Shown: one piece after another, positions 20,142 through 29,286 of the stretch
Layout: each line of letters starts with the position of its first letter
Numbering within the stretch: position 1 is the first letter of the stretch
Assembly: GCA_947629925.1 (NCBI GenBank)
Contig: CANRFO010000005.1
Span: 62,001-126,000 of the forward strand
DNA length: 64,000 bases
DNA from: an uncultured Ruminiclostridium sp.
GTDB lineage: Bacteria; Bacillota; Clostridia; Oscillospirales; Ruminococcaceae
Direction: 5' to 3'
Program-made: the position numbers and the translations under genes
Notes under the pieces: model-generated
Seen by the model: the letters and a program-made list of their open reading frames with translations, nothing else
What the model was told of the DNA's origin: nothing
Databases searched by the model: none

Positions 20142-21297
20142 TCAGAAACTCCCAAATTCTTTGAAGCGCCGTATCAAGGTGCGCCAGCGAATAAGCGTAG
20201 CTGACCCTCACAAATCCCTCGCCGCTGTCCCCGAAAGCGTCGCCCGGAACGATAGCCACTTTTTTTGTTTGCAGAAGTCTTTTGCAGAATTCCTGAGAGG
20301 AAAGTCCCGTGGACTTTATGCAGGGAAAAGCGTAAAACGCACCCTCAGGCTCAAAGCAGGGAAGTCCCATATCGTTGAAGCCTTTTACCACAAATCTTCT
20401 CCTTGAGTCGTACTCGTCCTTCATATTCTGCACGTCCTCTTCACATTCCGTAAGCGCGGTTATCGCCGCATACTGGCTCACGGTGGGACTGCACATTATA
20501 CCGTACTGATGTATTTTCAGCATTTGCGTTGTTATGGGAGCGGGAGCCATAGAATACCCCATTCTCCACCCCGTCATTGAAAACGCCTTGGAAAATCCGT
20601 TTATCAGTATCGTTCTCTCCTTCATTCCCTCAATTTCGGCAATGGAAACGTGTCTTTCCTCCCCATAGGTGAGAACGCCGTATATCTCGTCTGAAATAAC
20701 GATTATGTTCGTATCTCTCAGGACCTCCGCTATCGCCTCAAGCTCATTTCTTCTCATAACAGCGCCCGTTGGATTGTTGGGATAGGGAAGCACCAGCGCC
20801 TTTGTCCTGTCGGTTATTTTTTCTTTCAGTTCCTCAGGCGTCAGCTTGAAGTTATCCTCTAACTTCGTTTCGATAGTTACCGCAACTCCTCCCGCCATAT
20901 TAACAAGCGGAGCATAGCAAACAAAGCTGGGTTCAGGCACCAGCACCTCGTCGCCCGGGTCGAGCAGCGCCCTGAATGCGCCGTCTATCGCCTCAGACCC
21001 GCCCACGGTCACAAGTATTTCGCTTGCAGGGTCGTATCTTATGCCGTTGTTTTTAAAGGTATAGTCGCTTATCGCCTCTCTCAGCTTTATCAGCCCTGCG
21101 TTTGCGGTATAGGTGGTCTTGCCCTTTTCAAGAGTCCTCACAGCCTCTTTTCTGATATTCCAAGGCGTTTTGAAATCAGGCTCTCCCACAGACAGCGAAA
21201 TAACGTTGTCCATAGTTGCGGCAATATCGAAAAATTTTCTTATTCCCGAAAACCTGATCTCCGTGACCCTTTTGGACAGCAGCTTGTCATAATCCAT
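20131..21297 (-). CDS. Pyridoxal-phosphate aminotransferase, class I/II
   Basis: 388 residues, fold type I. The PLP lysine is in NGFSKAFSMTGWRMGY, the cofactor-binding Asn in PYPNNPTGAV, Asp/Tyr in ISDEIYG, and the carboxylate-binding Arg in FVRVSYA. Such enzymes in Firmicutes act on aspartate, aromatic or branched-chain amino acids (PatA/AspC-like); specificity is open. The start may be GTG at 21300 or ATG at 21297, within the Lrp stop. The overlap with an Lrp/AsnC regulator suggests joint control by an amino acid. Confidence 0.92.
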   Translation of the reverse strand: MDYDKLLSKRVTEIRFSGIRKFFDIAATMDNVISLSVGEPDFKTPWNIRKEAVRTLEKGKTTYTANAGLIKLREAISDYTFKNNGIRYDPASEILVTVGGSEAIDGAFRALLDPGDEVLVPEPSFVCYAPLVNMAGGVAVTIETKLEDNFKLTPEELKEKITDRTKALVLPYPNNPTGAVMRRNELEAIAEVLRDTNIIVISDEIYGVLTYGEERHVSIAEIEGMKERTILINGFSKAFSMTGWRMGYSMAPAPITTQMLKIHQYGIMCSPTVSQYAAITALTECEEDVQNMKDEYDSRRRFVVKGFNDMGLPCFEPEGAFYAFPCIKSTGLSSQEFCKRLLQTKKVAIVPGDAFGDSGEGFVRVSYAYSLAHLDTALQRIWEFLNEL

Positions 21298-21776
21298 CAC
21301 GGTGAAACAAGGCTCCTTTCGTCAGCGCTTTCCCCTGCAAAATTAACGCCTTTTTCCTTATATCTCTGCAAGATGAAGTGAGTTGCGGTGGAAAGAACTC
21401 CGTCAAGGGGAGCCAGCCTTTCCGACACGAACATAGCCACCTGTCTCAGATTTTTTCCTCTTATGATTACCGCAAGATCAAATCCGCCGCTCATAAGCTG
21501 AACCGTATCCACCTCGTCATACTGAGCGATAGTTGCGGCAATATCGTCGTATCCGAACTTTGCCTCAGGGGAAACTTTAAGCTCGATAAACGCCGTAACT
21601 GCGTTTGTGTTAGCCTTTTCCTCGTTGATGATGGCGGAATAGCCTATTATTATCCCGTCCTCCTCAAGCTGCTTTATCTGTTTTCCGACCTCTTCGGGGG
21701 TCATTCCCGTGAGAGTGGCAAGCTGTTCGTTTGACATTCTTGCATTTTCTCTCAGCAGATCCACCAGATTTTTCAT
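21297..21776 (-). CDS. Lrp/AsnC family transcriptional regulator
   Basis: 159 residues: an N-terminal winged helix (LATLTGMTPEEVGKQIKQLEEDGII) and a C-terminal RAM ligand-binding domain (AFIELKVSPEAKFGYDDIAATIAQYDEVDTV). These regulators form octamers that sense amino acids. The RBS AAAGGATATAGGT precedes the ATG. It overlaps the aminotransferase gene, which is a likely target. Confidence 0.93.
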   Translation of the reverse strand: MKNLVDLLRENARMSNEQLATLTGMTPEEVGKQIKQLEEDGIIIGYSAIINEEKANTNAVTAFIELKVSPEAKFGYDDIAATIAQYDEVDTVQLMSGGFDLAVIIRGKNLRQVAMFVSERLAPLDGVLSTATHFILQRYKEKGVNFAGESADERSLVSP

Positions 21777-21790
21777 ACCTATATCCTTTC

Positions 21791-22615
21791 TCAGTCAATA
21801 TTTACCCCAACGGGCTTTCTGTTTTTATAGTAATATATCTTATCAAATCCGCATTTCTTTGCAAGGGCTATGCTTTCCCTTATCCCTTTTCCAAGGTCAT
21901 TTGTCCTGTGTGCGTCAGAACCCACCGTGATTATCTCTCCGCCGCATTTTTTGTAAAGGCTGACGTAATGCTCATCAGGCATCGTCACCCCTATATTCTG
22001 CCGCAGTCCCGAGGAATTTATCTCTATCCCCATTCCGTTTTTTACAAGCGTTCTGAAAATTTCCTCAATGATATTTTCATACCTGCTCATATCTATCTTT
22101 ATTCCGAAATCGCCTTGTATATATCTCAGCGGATATGTAAGATGTCCCAGCACGTCGAACCGTCCCCATTCCGCCATTTGCAGCACTTCGTCAAAATAAA
22201 GTCCCAGCAGATAGTACGGGTCTGTCTTCTGATAATCAAGATAGTAAAAATCGTCCCAGCCCTTTACCATATGGCAGGAGCCGATGATAAATTCATAGTC
22301 ATAGCTGTCAAGCATACGCTCTGTCAGCTTCATATCGTGGAGCGGCTGTCCCAACTCCACCCCGTAATGCATATCCAGCTTCCCCTCAAATTCCCTTATC
22401 ACCTGCGGCACCAGTATTGATGATTCCCTGACGGGCTCTTCATAAAGAAATTCCTCGTCATAGAACTTGTTTATCTCCAGATGGTCGGTTATCGTATAAT
22501 GCTCTATCCCAAGCTCCACCGCCCGCTGTGCCATTTCTTTGACGGTATTTTCCCCGTCGGGGGATTGAATGGAATGATTGTGACAGTCAGCTATCATTCT
22601 TATTTCTTTTTCCAA
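21791..22615 (-). CDS. PHP-domain phosphatase (histidinol-phosphatase type)
   Basis: 274 residues with the PHP metal motif DCHNHS at the start, TDHLEIN, GVELGQ, GSCHMV, LGHLTYP and GSDAHRTNDLG, covering the trinuclear metal site. Close relatives are annotated as HisK-type histidinol phosphatases, which would fit the histidine operon elsewhere in the window, but PHP phosphatases with other substrates look alike. The start is TTG at 22615 with GGAG nine bases upstream; ATG at 22597 is an alternative without a ribosome site. It is the first gene of the Lrp-aminotransferase-ispE run. Confidence 0.85.
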   Translation of the reverse strand: MEKEIRMIADCHNHSIQSPDGENTVKEMAQRAVELGIEHYTITDHLEINKFYDEEFLYEEPVRESSILVPQVIREFEGKLDMHYGVELGQPLHDMKLTERMLDSYDYEFIIGSCHMVKGWDDFYYLDYQKTDPYYLLGLYFDEVLQMAEWGRFDVLGHLTYPLRYIQGDFGIKIDMSRYENIIEEIFRTLVKNGMGIEINSSGLRQNIGVTMPDEHYVSLYKKCGGEIITVGSDAHRTNDLGKGIRESIALAKKCGFDKIYYYKNRKPVGVNID

Positions 22616-22704
22616 TATTCAACACTCCTGTAACATCTGACGCTTTATCAAAATAAAATATACAATTATTTTATCACAAAAATAAAATTTTGTCTATCTA
22701 AATC

Positions 22705-22733
22705 TTTACATTTTCTCAAAAATTAGTTATAAT
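22705..22733 (+). promoter_or_regulatory. Promoter of the ACT-UPF0210 pair
   Basis: TTTACA (22705-22710), a 17-base spacer and TATAAT (22728-22733) lie 29 bases before the ATG of the ACT gene. It is a near-consensus sigma-A promoter. Confidence 0.85.
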
Positions 22734-22762
22734 ATAAAAAAAGCTTGAAAGGAATATACAGA

Positions 22763-23032
22763 ATGAAAGCCGTAGTAGCCGTTATAGGAAAGGATACGGT
22801 AGGTATCCTTGCTAAGATAAGCACTATTTGTGCGAAGTACAACGCCAACGTTATGGATGTTACCCAGACCATAATGCAGGATATGTTCGCTATGACAATG
22901 CTCATAGATATTTCAAAATGCAGCTCCGAATATGGGGTACTTGCCGAACAGCTGAAAAAAGCGGGCGAAGAAATGAATTTGCAGGTCCATGTAATGCATG
23001 AGGATATTTTTAACTCTATGCATAAGGTCTGA
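22763..23032 (+). CDS. ACT domain protein (UPF0237)
   Basis: 89 residues forming one ACT domain (KAVVAVIGKDTVGILAKIS, then DVTQTIMQDMFAMTMLIDI). ACT domains bind small ligands, often amino acids. The track begins at TTG 22745; ATG at 22763, ten bases after GAAAGG, is preferred. It is always found next to UPF0210 genes in Firmicutes, and here the next gene begins 28 bases later, so the two probably act together. The ligand is unknown. Confidence 0.9.
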   Translation: MKAVVAVIGKDTVGILAKISTICAKYNANVMDVTQTIMQDMFAMTMLIDISKCSSEYGVLAEQLKKAGEEMNLQVHVMHEDIFNSMHKV

Positions 23033-23060
23033 ACTTAATTAAAAAAACAGAGGGAAATTT

Positions 23061-24425
23061 ATGACCACAATGTTAAGCTCCAATGATATTCTTGAAACCA
23101 TAAAGATGATACAGGAGGAAAATCTTGATATCCGCACCATAACCATGGGTATATCTCTCCTTGACTGTATCGATAGTGATATAGACAGATCCTGCACCAA
23201 AATTTACGAAAAGATGATGAGGGTAGCTCAGAATCATGTAAAGACAGGCGAAGAAATTGAAAAACGCTACGGCATACCTATTATAAACAAGCGCCTTTCC
23301 GTAACGCCCATAGCAATGCTTGCCGCCGCCGCAAAGGGAAGTCCCGTAAAATTTGCCAGAACTCTCCAAAAGGTCGCTGAGGGAACAGGCGTGAATTATA
23401 TCGGCGGTTATTCCGCCCTTGTTCACAAAGGTTTTTCCGCAGGCGACAGAGAGCTTATCGAGTCAATTCCTGAGGCACTTTCTGAAACCACAAACGTCTG
23501 CTCTTCGGTAAACGTAGGCTCCACCCGTGCGGGAATAAATATGGACGCGGTAAAGCTGATGGGTCAAGTGATACTTGACAGTGCAAAAGTCACAGCAGAC
23601 GACCATTGCTTCGGTGCGGCAAAGATAGTTGTTTTCTGCAACGCCGTTGAGGATAATCCTTTTATGGCAGGCGCATTCCACGGCGTAGGCGAACCCGACG
23701 TTGTCCTCAACGTAGGCGTAAGCGGCCCGGGCGTAGTAAGAGCCGCTCTTGCAAAAATGCCCGACGCCGATATAAGTCAAGTGGCGGAAGTAATAAAAAG
23801 GACCGCTTTCAAAATAACCCGTATGGGTCAGCTCGTGGGAACGGAAGCAGGGAAAATTTTAGGCGTTCCTTTCGGAATAGTCGATCTCTCCCTCGCCCCA
23901 ACTCCCGCAGTAGGTGACAGCGTAGCCCATATCCTTGAGGAAATGGGACTTGAAAGCTGCGGCGCGTATGGCACTACCGCCGCCCTCGCTATGCTCAACG
24001 ACGCAGTGAAAAAAGGCGGCGTAATGGCGTCCTCTCATGTAGGCGGACTTTCGGGAGCGTTTATCCCCGTTTCCGAGGACGCAGGAATGATAGACGCGGT
24101 GAATGCAGGTTCTCTGGGGCTTGAAAAGCTGGAGGCGATGACCGCTGTTTGCTCAGTAGGACTTGATATGGTGGTAGTTCCCGGTGATACCCCCGCCGAT
24201 ATAATTTCGGGAATGATAGCCGACGAAGCGGCAATAGGCATGGTAAACAGCAAGACCACCGCTGTAAGAGTTATCCCCGCCATAGGAATGAAGGAGGGCG
24301 ACACCCTTGAATTCGGCGGACTTTTCGGCAGCGGTCCCGTAATGAAGATAAACCGATTTGACTGCTCAAAATTCATCTCAAGAGGCGGCAGACTTCCCGC
24401 ACCTCTGCAAAGTCTGAAGAACTGA
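23061..24425 (+). CDS. UPF0210 (PFL / DUF711) family protein
   Basis: 454 residues, matching the full length of the DUF711/UPF0210 family ([50 protein letters not shown]). Distant relation to glycyl-radical and pyruvate-formate-lyase-like folds has been noted for the family, but no activity is established and I see no glycyl radical loop. GAGGG precedes the ATG. It is co-transcribed with the ACT gene and followed by a terminator, so the two-gene unit is complete. Confidence 0.92.
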   Translation: MTTMLSSNDILETIKMIQEENLDIRTITMGISLLDCIDSDIDRSCTKIYEKMMRVAQNHVKTGEEIEKRYGIPIINKRLSVTPIAMLAAAAKGSPVKFARTLQKVAEGTGVNYIGGYSALVHKGFSAGDRELIESIPEALSETTNVCSSVNVGSTRAGINMDAVKLMGQVILDSAKVTADDHCFGAAKIVVFCNAVEDNPFMAGAFHGVGEPDVVLNVGVSGPGVVRAALAKMPDADISQVAEVIKRTAFKITRMGQLVGTEAGKILGVPFGIVDLSLAPTPAVGDSVAHILEEMGLESCGAYGTTAALAMLNDAVKKGGVMASSHVGGLSGAFIPVSEDAGMIDAVNAGSLGLEKLEAMTAVCSVGLDMVVVPGDTPADIISGMIADEAAIGMVNSKTTAVRVIPAIGMKEGDTLEFGGLFGSGPVMKINRFDCSKFISRGGRLPAPLQSLKN

Positions 24426-24430
24426 CAGGC

Positions 24431-24456
24431 AAGCCCGCTCTGTGCGGGCTTTGTTT
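24431..24456 (+). terminator. Terminator after UPF0210 gene
   Basis: AAGCCCGC, TCTGT loop, GCGGGCTT then TGTTTTT, starting five bases after the stop. It is a classic intrinsic terminator. Confidence 0.9.
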
Positions 24457-24564
24457 TTGCCTTTAGATACAAAAATAAGTATTTTACAAGCAGAAAAATA
24501 ACCAAAAAACAAAATATACATATAATTTTTTTAGATATAATCTCCGAATTTTATGAAAAGGGTA

Positions 24565-24593
24565 TTGAAAAAAAACATCAAGAGGTTTAAAAT
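24565..24593 (+). promoter_or_regulatory. Promoter of the V-ATPase operon
   Basis: TTGAAA (24565-24570), a 17-base spacer and TAAAAT (24588-24593) lie about 100 bases before the first ATPase gene. The leader contains an imperfect hairpin, ACGGAAAC-GATA-GTTTCTGT (24600-24619), right at the expected transcript start. The remaining bases (24457-24692) are A/T-rich with no gene. Confidence 0.75.
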
Positions 24594-24692
24594 AATTGCG
24601 ACGGAAACGATAGTTTCTGTATTTATTTTTTCTTAATACACACTATATTAAATAAAAGCTATAACAGGAACAAAAGAAACGGAGGCGCTGTC

Positions 24693-25028
24693 ATGCCTGA
24701 TATAACAAGCGTAGGTTCCATACAGTATATTCTTGAGCTGGACAGAAATGCGCGCGAGCGAGTTGAACAAGCCGCTAAAGAGGTTGAAGAAATAAAGGCT
24801 GAGGCTGATAAAAAAATTGAAGAAATGCGCGAAAGATACCGCGGGATTTTAAATCAGCGCCTTGAGACCGAAGAAAAAGCGTGCAAAGAAGAAAGTGACA
24901 AGAAGATAGCTCTTATAGAAAAAAATAAAAATGAAAAAATTGCCGCTTTTGACAAGGTGTTTGAAGAAAACCGCCGAACGCTTGAGCAGCAGATCTTTGA
25001 TGCCGTTATCGGCAAACGGGGGAAATAA
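24693..25028 (+). CDS. V-type ATPase stalk subunit G/H-like coiled coil
   Basis: 111 residues, almost wholly a charged alpha-helical coiled coil (RVEQAAKEVEEIKAEADKKI). It matches the peripheral-stalk subunit (G/H, NtpF type) that pairs with subunit E. GGAGG lies eight bases before the ATG. It is the first gene of the nine-gene ATPase operon; subunit C begins four bases after its stop. Sequence identity in this subunit is always low, so the call relies on shape and position. Confidence 0.82.
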   Translation: MPDITSVGSIQYILELDRNARERVEQAAKEVEEIKAEADKKIEEMRERYRGILNQRLETEEKACKEESDKKIALIEKNKNEKIAAFDKVFEENRRTLEQQIFDAVIGKRGK

Positions 25029-25031
25029 ATC

Positions 25032-26057
25032 ATGGCGGACGCAATAATTGCAAAAGCCAAAGCCATTTACGGACACCTCCTTACACATGAAGATTATAAT
25101 AACCTGCTTCATAAAACCGAACTGAGTGACGTCGTCGCGTATCTTAAAACAACTTTCAACTATAAGGATACGTTTGCAAATGTAAATGAGGCTCAGATAC
25201 ACCGCGGTCAGGTGGAGCAGCTTATTTCCAAAGATGTATTTGAGTTGTATCTGAAGCTTTGCAGATTTATGGCGGCGGATAAAAACAGCTTTTGCTACTA
25301 TCTGATAAAGGAACTGGAAATAAAGCAGATAATTACCGCTCTTATGTATATAAACGCAGGTTCTCAGGAAGGTTATCTGCTCGGAATGCCGTCATATCTT
25401 ATGGGATATGTTTCATTTGATTTGATGAAACTGGCTCAGGCTAAAAGTTATGCCGAGGTCTTGAACGTCCTGTCAGGAACGCCGTATGCAAAGGTTTTGA
25501 AACCGATGCTGACAGGAACTGAAAGTATTCTTGAGCTTGATGAATGTGCAGTCGCTATGTTCGCATGGTATGTACATTGGGCATTCAAAACTATCGACCG
25601 CAGTTTTAAAGGCGCTGAAGCAAAGAATTTAAAGGAAATATTCCTTCGTCAGTCGGATTTGAACAATATTATGATGTGCTACCGTAAAAAAAGCCTTTTC
25701 AATGAGGATAAGGAAAAAATAAAGAGATCGCTTTACAGCACTTATTATCGTCTGACGCCTCAGCTGCTGGACGAAATACTGTCTCAGCCCGACGCGGCTC
25801 AGCAGCTTTTAAACCTGCTGAAAAAGATCTATTTGAAAAACAGGGTGGAATATGACCCTGAAAATATCGAAATAGCAATACGAAGATATAATTTCAGCTA
25901 TTACAAAAAGCAGCTCTGCTTCAGCAAAAACGGGACCATGGCGCTGTATGCGCTTATGGCGCTGTGTGAAGTCGAGAGTTCCAATCTGCGCAAAATAATA
26001 GAAAGTGTCAGATACGGAAGACCTCCTGCAGAAACGGAAAAACTTCTTGTAATTTAA
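25032..26057 (+). CDS. ntpC: V-type ATPase subunit C
   Basis: 341 residues, all-helical funnel subunit (archaeal subunit C / eukaryotic d family) that connects the central stalk to the membrane ring. Family features include the tandem three-helix repeats (YLKTTFNYKDTF; FELYLKLCRFM), LKEIFLRQSDLNNIMMCYR and IEIAIRRYNFSYYKKQ. It sits between the G/H-like gene and subunit I. Confidence 0.93.
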   Translation: MADAIIAKAKAIYGHLLTHEDYNNLLHKTELSDVVAYLKTTFNYKDTFANVNEAQIHRGQVEQLISKDVFELYLKLCRFMAADKNSFCYYLIKELEIKQIITALMYINAGSQEGYLLGMPSYLMGYVSFDLMKLAQAKSYAEVLNVLSGTPYAKVLKPMLTGTESILELDECAVAMFAWYVHWAFKTIDRSFKGAEAKNLKEIFLRQSDLNNIMMCYRKKSLFNEDKEKIKRSLYSTYYRLTPQLLDEILSQPDAAQQLLNLLKKIYLKNRVEYDPENIEIAIRRYNFSYYKKQLCFSKNGTMALYALMALCEVESSNLRKIIESVRYGRPPAETEKLLVI

Positions 26058-26111
26058 ATATTTATCGCAGATATCCTTGCAAAAAACTTTCATTAAGAGA
26101 AAGGGAAATCG

Positions 26112-28448
26112 ATGGCTATCGAAAAAATGGCCCTTGTCCATATCGAGGGGGCTTTAAAAAGAGTTAATAAAACTCTTTTGAAATGCTGTGAGAGTAAATG
26201 CTTTCACATCATAAACCAGAATCGGGCGGGCGATCCCACGAAAGGACTTCGTTCCTTTAAATCAAAAAGCCCGTTTACTCCGCTGCTCAATCGTTCGCGC
26301 GCACTTGCGGACACATTGGGGATAGAAGTAAAAACGGTAGATTATGATGATGTGGATATGAATGTAAGCGTGGACTTCGATAATTACCTGAAATCCATTG
26401 AGTCAAAAGCGCAGGAGCTGTCCGACAAAAGACACGAGGTCGAAGCTTCCCTGAAAGACCACAGCGAAGCGCTTATACTTGCTGAGCGGCTTACAGGCTT
26501 TAATGTCAAATTCTCAGACGCATTTGCATGTAAATTTTTGAAGATACGTTTCGGACGTCTGCCTTTGGACAGCATACCGAAGCTGTCGTATTACAGCGAC
26601 CGTGATTTTACTTATTATACTTTCGCAACGGACGAAAAATACGCTCAGATCCTTTACCTCGTTCCTATAAACGATGCGGTGGAAGTGGATGAAATTTTTA
26701 ACTCGCTGTTTTTTGAACGCACAAGGGTCCCCGATTATTTCTACGGCGATGCAGACGAAGCCAAGACCGAAATGCTTAAAGCCGTCCGTGAGGAAAATAA
26801 CCGCCTTGATATTATAGACGCAGATATAAAAGCGTTGAAGCTGGAAGTTGAGAGCGGTTTCCAAAAGGCGGTAAGCAAGCTTGCGGCTTTGGAACAAAGT
26901 TATGATTTAAGACAGAATGTCGCGGTATACAACAAAAAATTCTTTATTGCGGGATACATTCCCAAAAGAAAGCTTAAAGAATTTACGGAATCGCTGGAAA
27001 GTATTCCTGATGTAAGCGTGGCGGAAAAGCCTCTTGACAGCGAGCCGAATTCTTCTCCGCCTGTTTTGCTGAGAAACTGCTGGCTGTTCAGACCGTTTGA
27101 GATGTTTGTAAAAATGTACGGTCTGCCTAATTATAAGTGCTTTGACCCTACTCCGTATGTTGCAGTAACATTCATGCTGATTTTCGGAATAATGTTCGGA
27201 GACGTGGGACAAGGACTGCTTATAACGATCCTCGGAATAATACTTGACAAATGGCGGAAGGTAAAGCTTGCCCCCATAATGCAGCGCATAGGTATTACCA
27301 GCGCGTTGTTCGGGCTGCTTTACGGCTCAGTGTTCGGAAACGAAGAAATAATCGAGCCTTTCTTCAAGATACCCTCGGTTTATCAGGCTCTCGGATATTC
27401 TACCGCCCCGTCCGATATTTTCCAGGTATCTACGATACTGCTTCTTGCTTCTATTGCGATAGGCGTCGTACTTGTGCTTATATCAATGGCGATGAATGTC
27501 GCTGAGAATATACGCACCCCTCAGTGGTTGTCCGAAGCGGTGATAAGTCCGAACGGCATTGTGGGAATGATCTTCTATGCTTCTGTTATGTTAGGCGTTG
27601 CATTACAGCTGGGTCTCGGCATACCGATGTTCAGTGCCGCATATGTTATCTGCCTCATTATTCTTCCTTTGGCTCTGATATTTTTTAAAGAACCGATCAT
27701 ATCCTTCTTTGCAAAGAGAGTTAAACGAAGCAAGAACGTGAATATAGTGCGCGCGGTCAAAACATACAGCGCGGCAACGTCGCCTCTTGATTCAATAAAC
27801 GGTTCTGATGAGATACTTGAGGAACTGATAAATACAAACTTTGTAAGGGCGCAGTACGGCGTCATGGAAGCGGAAGCCTATGAAGCTGTAAAGAGGCGTA
27901 ACGACAAAGATTATATCTTCTATCCATTTGAAAGCGACGGCAAAAATGTAAGCGGCGTTTATGTGGCTATGGTCAATGATTTTCCCATGACTGAAAAGAT
28001 ATTTTCTTCTTTCGGTTTTAAGAAAATGAAAATGCCCGGTCATATCGAGGATATAAGAAAGGAAGAAAATCTTCGTCTTTCCGAATACACTGATGATGAG
28101 GAGAAAAAGGAGCATAAATCCGTCGGAAACTTTATCATCGAAGGAATTATCGAGCTTTTTGAAAGCTGCCTTACCTATATAACGAACACAATGTCCTTCC
28201 TTCGTATAGGAGGATTTATACTGAGCCATGCGGGTATGATGCTCGTTGTGTCGGTGCTTGCCGAAAAGGCGGGAGATGCCGCGATAGTGGTTCAGATTTT
28301 GGGAAATCTTTTTGTAATAGGTATGGAAGGCTTCCTGGTCGGAATCCAGGTGCTTCGTCTTGAATTTTATGAGGTATTCAGCCGCTTCTACAAAGGAGAC
28401 GGAAAACCCTTCAGCCCTGTTGTTGCAAATTACAGCGCAGAAGAATAA
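26112..28448 (+). CDS. ntpI: V-type ATPase subunit I (membrane a-type subunit)
   Basis: 778 residues. A cytoplasmic N-terminal half (1-340) has two alpha/beta lobes joined by a coiled coil, followed by about seven or eight membrane helices (FMLIFGIMFGDVGQGLLIT, ALFGLLYGSVFGNEE, and later SFLRIGGFILSHAGM, LVGIQVLRLEFYEVFSRFYKGDG). The essential ion-channel arginine lies in the last segments (LRLEFYE). It forms the half-channels for H+ or Na+ next to the K ring. GAAAGGG precedes the ATG. Confidence 0.95.
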   Translation: MAIEKMALVHIEGALKRVNKTLLKCCESKCFHIINQNRAGDPTKGLRSFKSKSPFTPLLNRSRALADTLGIEVKTVDYDDVDMNVSVDFDNYLKSIESKAQELSDKRHEVEASLKDHSEALILAERLTGFNVKFSDAFACKFLKIRFGRLPLDSIPKLSYYSDRDFTYYTFATDEKYAQILYLVPINDAVEVDEIFNSLFFERTRVPDYFYGDADEAKTEMLKAVREENNRLDIIDADIKALKLEVESGFQKAVSKLAALEQSYDLRQNVAVYNKKFFIAGYIPKRKLKEFTESLESIPDVSVAEKPLDSEPNSSPPVLLRNCWLFRPFEMFVKMYGLPNYKCFDPTPYVAVTFMLIFGIMFGDVGQGLLITILGIILDKWRKVKLAPIMQRIGITSALFGLLYGSVFGNEEIIEPFFKIPSVYQALGYSTAPSDIFQVSTILLLASIAIGVVLVLISMAMNVAENIRTPQWLSEAVISPNGIVGMIFYASVMLGVALQLGLGIPMFSAAYVICLIILPLALIFFKEPIISFFAKRVKRSKNVNIVRAVKTYSAATSPLDSINGSDEILEELINTNFVRAQYGVMEAEAYEAVKRRNDKDYIFYPFESDGKNVSGVYVAMVNDFPMTEKIFSSFGFKKMKMPGHIEDIRKEENLRLSEYTDDEEKKEHKSVGNFIIEGIIELFESCLTYITNTMSFLRIGGFILSHAGMMLVVSVLAEKAGDAAIVVQILGNLFVIGMEGFLVGIQVLRLEFYEVFSRFYKGDGKPFSPVVANYSAEE

Positions 28449-28483
28449 ATAAAACAAAATAATTATTTCGGAGGAAATGAAAA

Positions 28484-28930
28484 ATGGAAAAAATCGTACT
28501 TTTACTTTTACCCCTTGTTGCTGTCGCTCTTATAATTATCCCTCTTGTAATATGTCTGGTACGCAAAAAGCAGGGTAAATCCGTTAATATCAAGAGATCC
28601 ATTATTGTAAACGCAAGCTCGTTCATTGGCTGCATGGCTCTTATGATATGCATTATGCCTGCTCTTGTAGGGGCTGAGCCTGCTGATGCTGAAACGACTG
28701 AAGCTGCTGCCGATGGTCTTGCAAAAGGACTTCAGTATCTCGGCGCCGCTCTTTCGACAGGCCTTGCCACAATAGGAACAGGTATTGCAGTCGGCGGAGC
28801 TGCTCCTGCGGCTATCGGTGCTACAAGCGAAGATGAAAAGAACTTCACAAAATCCCTTATATTCGTTGCACTGGGCGAAGGCGTTGCAATCTACGGCTTG
28901 CTTATTTCCATACTTATCCTGTTCAGCTAA
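28484..28930 (+). CDS. ntpK: V-type ATPase rotor subunit K with atypical N-terminal half
   Basis: 148 residues, four predicted membrane helices. The C-terminal half is a normal c-type hairpin: glycine-rich ALSTGLATIGTGIAVGGAAP, then VALGEGVAIYGLLIS with the ion-carrying Glu. The N-terminal half has two hydrophobic segments (residues 2-25 and 43-63) separated by a basic loop (RKKQGKSVNIKR). It lacks the GxGxG pattern, so only one hairpin carries an ion site. GGAGG is eight bases before ATG. Ion choice (H+ or Na+) cannot be settled from this. Confidence 0.9.
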   Translation: MEKIVLLLLPLVAVALIIIPLVICLVRKKQGKSVNIKRSIIVNASSFIGCMALMICIMPALVGAEPADAETTEAAADGLAKGLQYLGAALSTGLATIGTGIAVGGAAPAAIGATSEDEKNFTKSLIFVALGEGVAIYGLLISILILFS

Positions 28931-28950
28931 AACCAAAGGAAGGGTTCGGC

Positions 28951-29259
28951 ATGAAATTTTATCTTATAAGTGATAACAATGACACTCTTATGGGAATGCG
29001 CCTTGCAGGTATAAACGGCGTGGTCGTGCATGAAAAGCCTGAAGTTATCGAAGTTCTGGATAAAGCTATGAACGATTCGGAAGTTGCCGTTATACTTATG
29101 ACTGAAAAGTTGATAAACCTTTGCAGAGAAAGAGTGTATGAACTGAAGCTTAATTGTCCGAAGCCGCTTATTGTTGAAATATCCGACCGTCACGGTACAA
29201 GCGAGGTTTCCAAAACCATAAGCAGTTATGTCAACGAAGCTATTGGACTTAAGATTTAG
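28951..29259 (+). CDS. ntpG: V-type ATPase subunit F
   Basis: 102 residues with a Rossmann-like start (MKFYLISDNNDTLMGMRLAGING) and the VAVILMTEKL strand, typical of the subunit F that contacts the D rotor and B subunit. GGAAGGG precedes the ATG, 20 bases after subunit K. Confidence 0.93.
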   Translation: MKFYLISDNNDTLMGMRLAGINGVVVHEKPEVIEVLDKAMNDSEVAVILMTEKLINLCRERVYELKLNCPKPLIVEISDRHGTSEVSKTISSYVNEAIGLKI

Positions 29260-29286
29260 CAGAACGAAAGAAAGGAGCATAAAGCT

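Noticed and set aside
21731-22420. 229-codon plus-strand ORF
   Set aside because: Antisense to the PHP phosphatase, which has all metal-binding motifs and a ribosome site.
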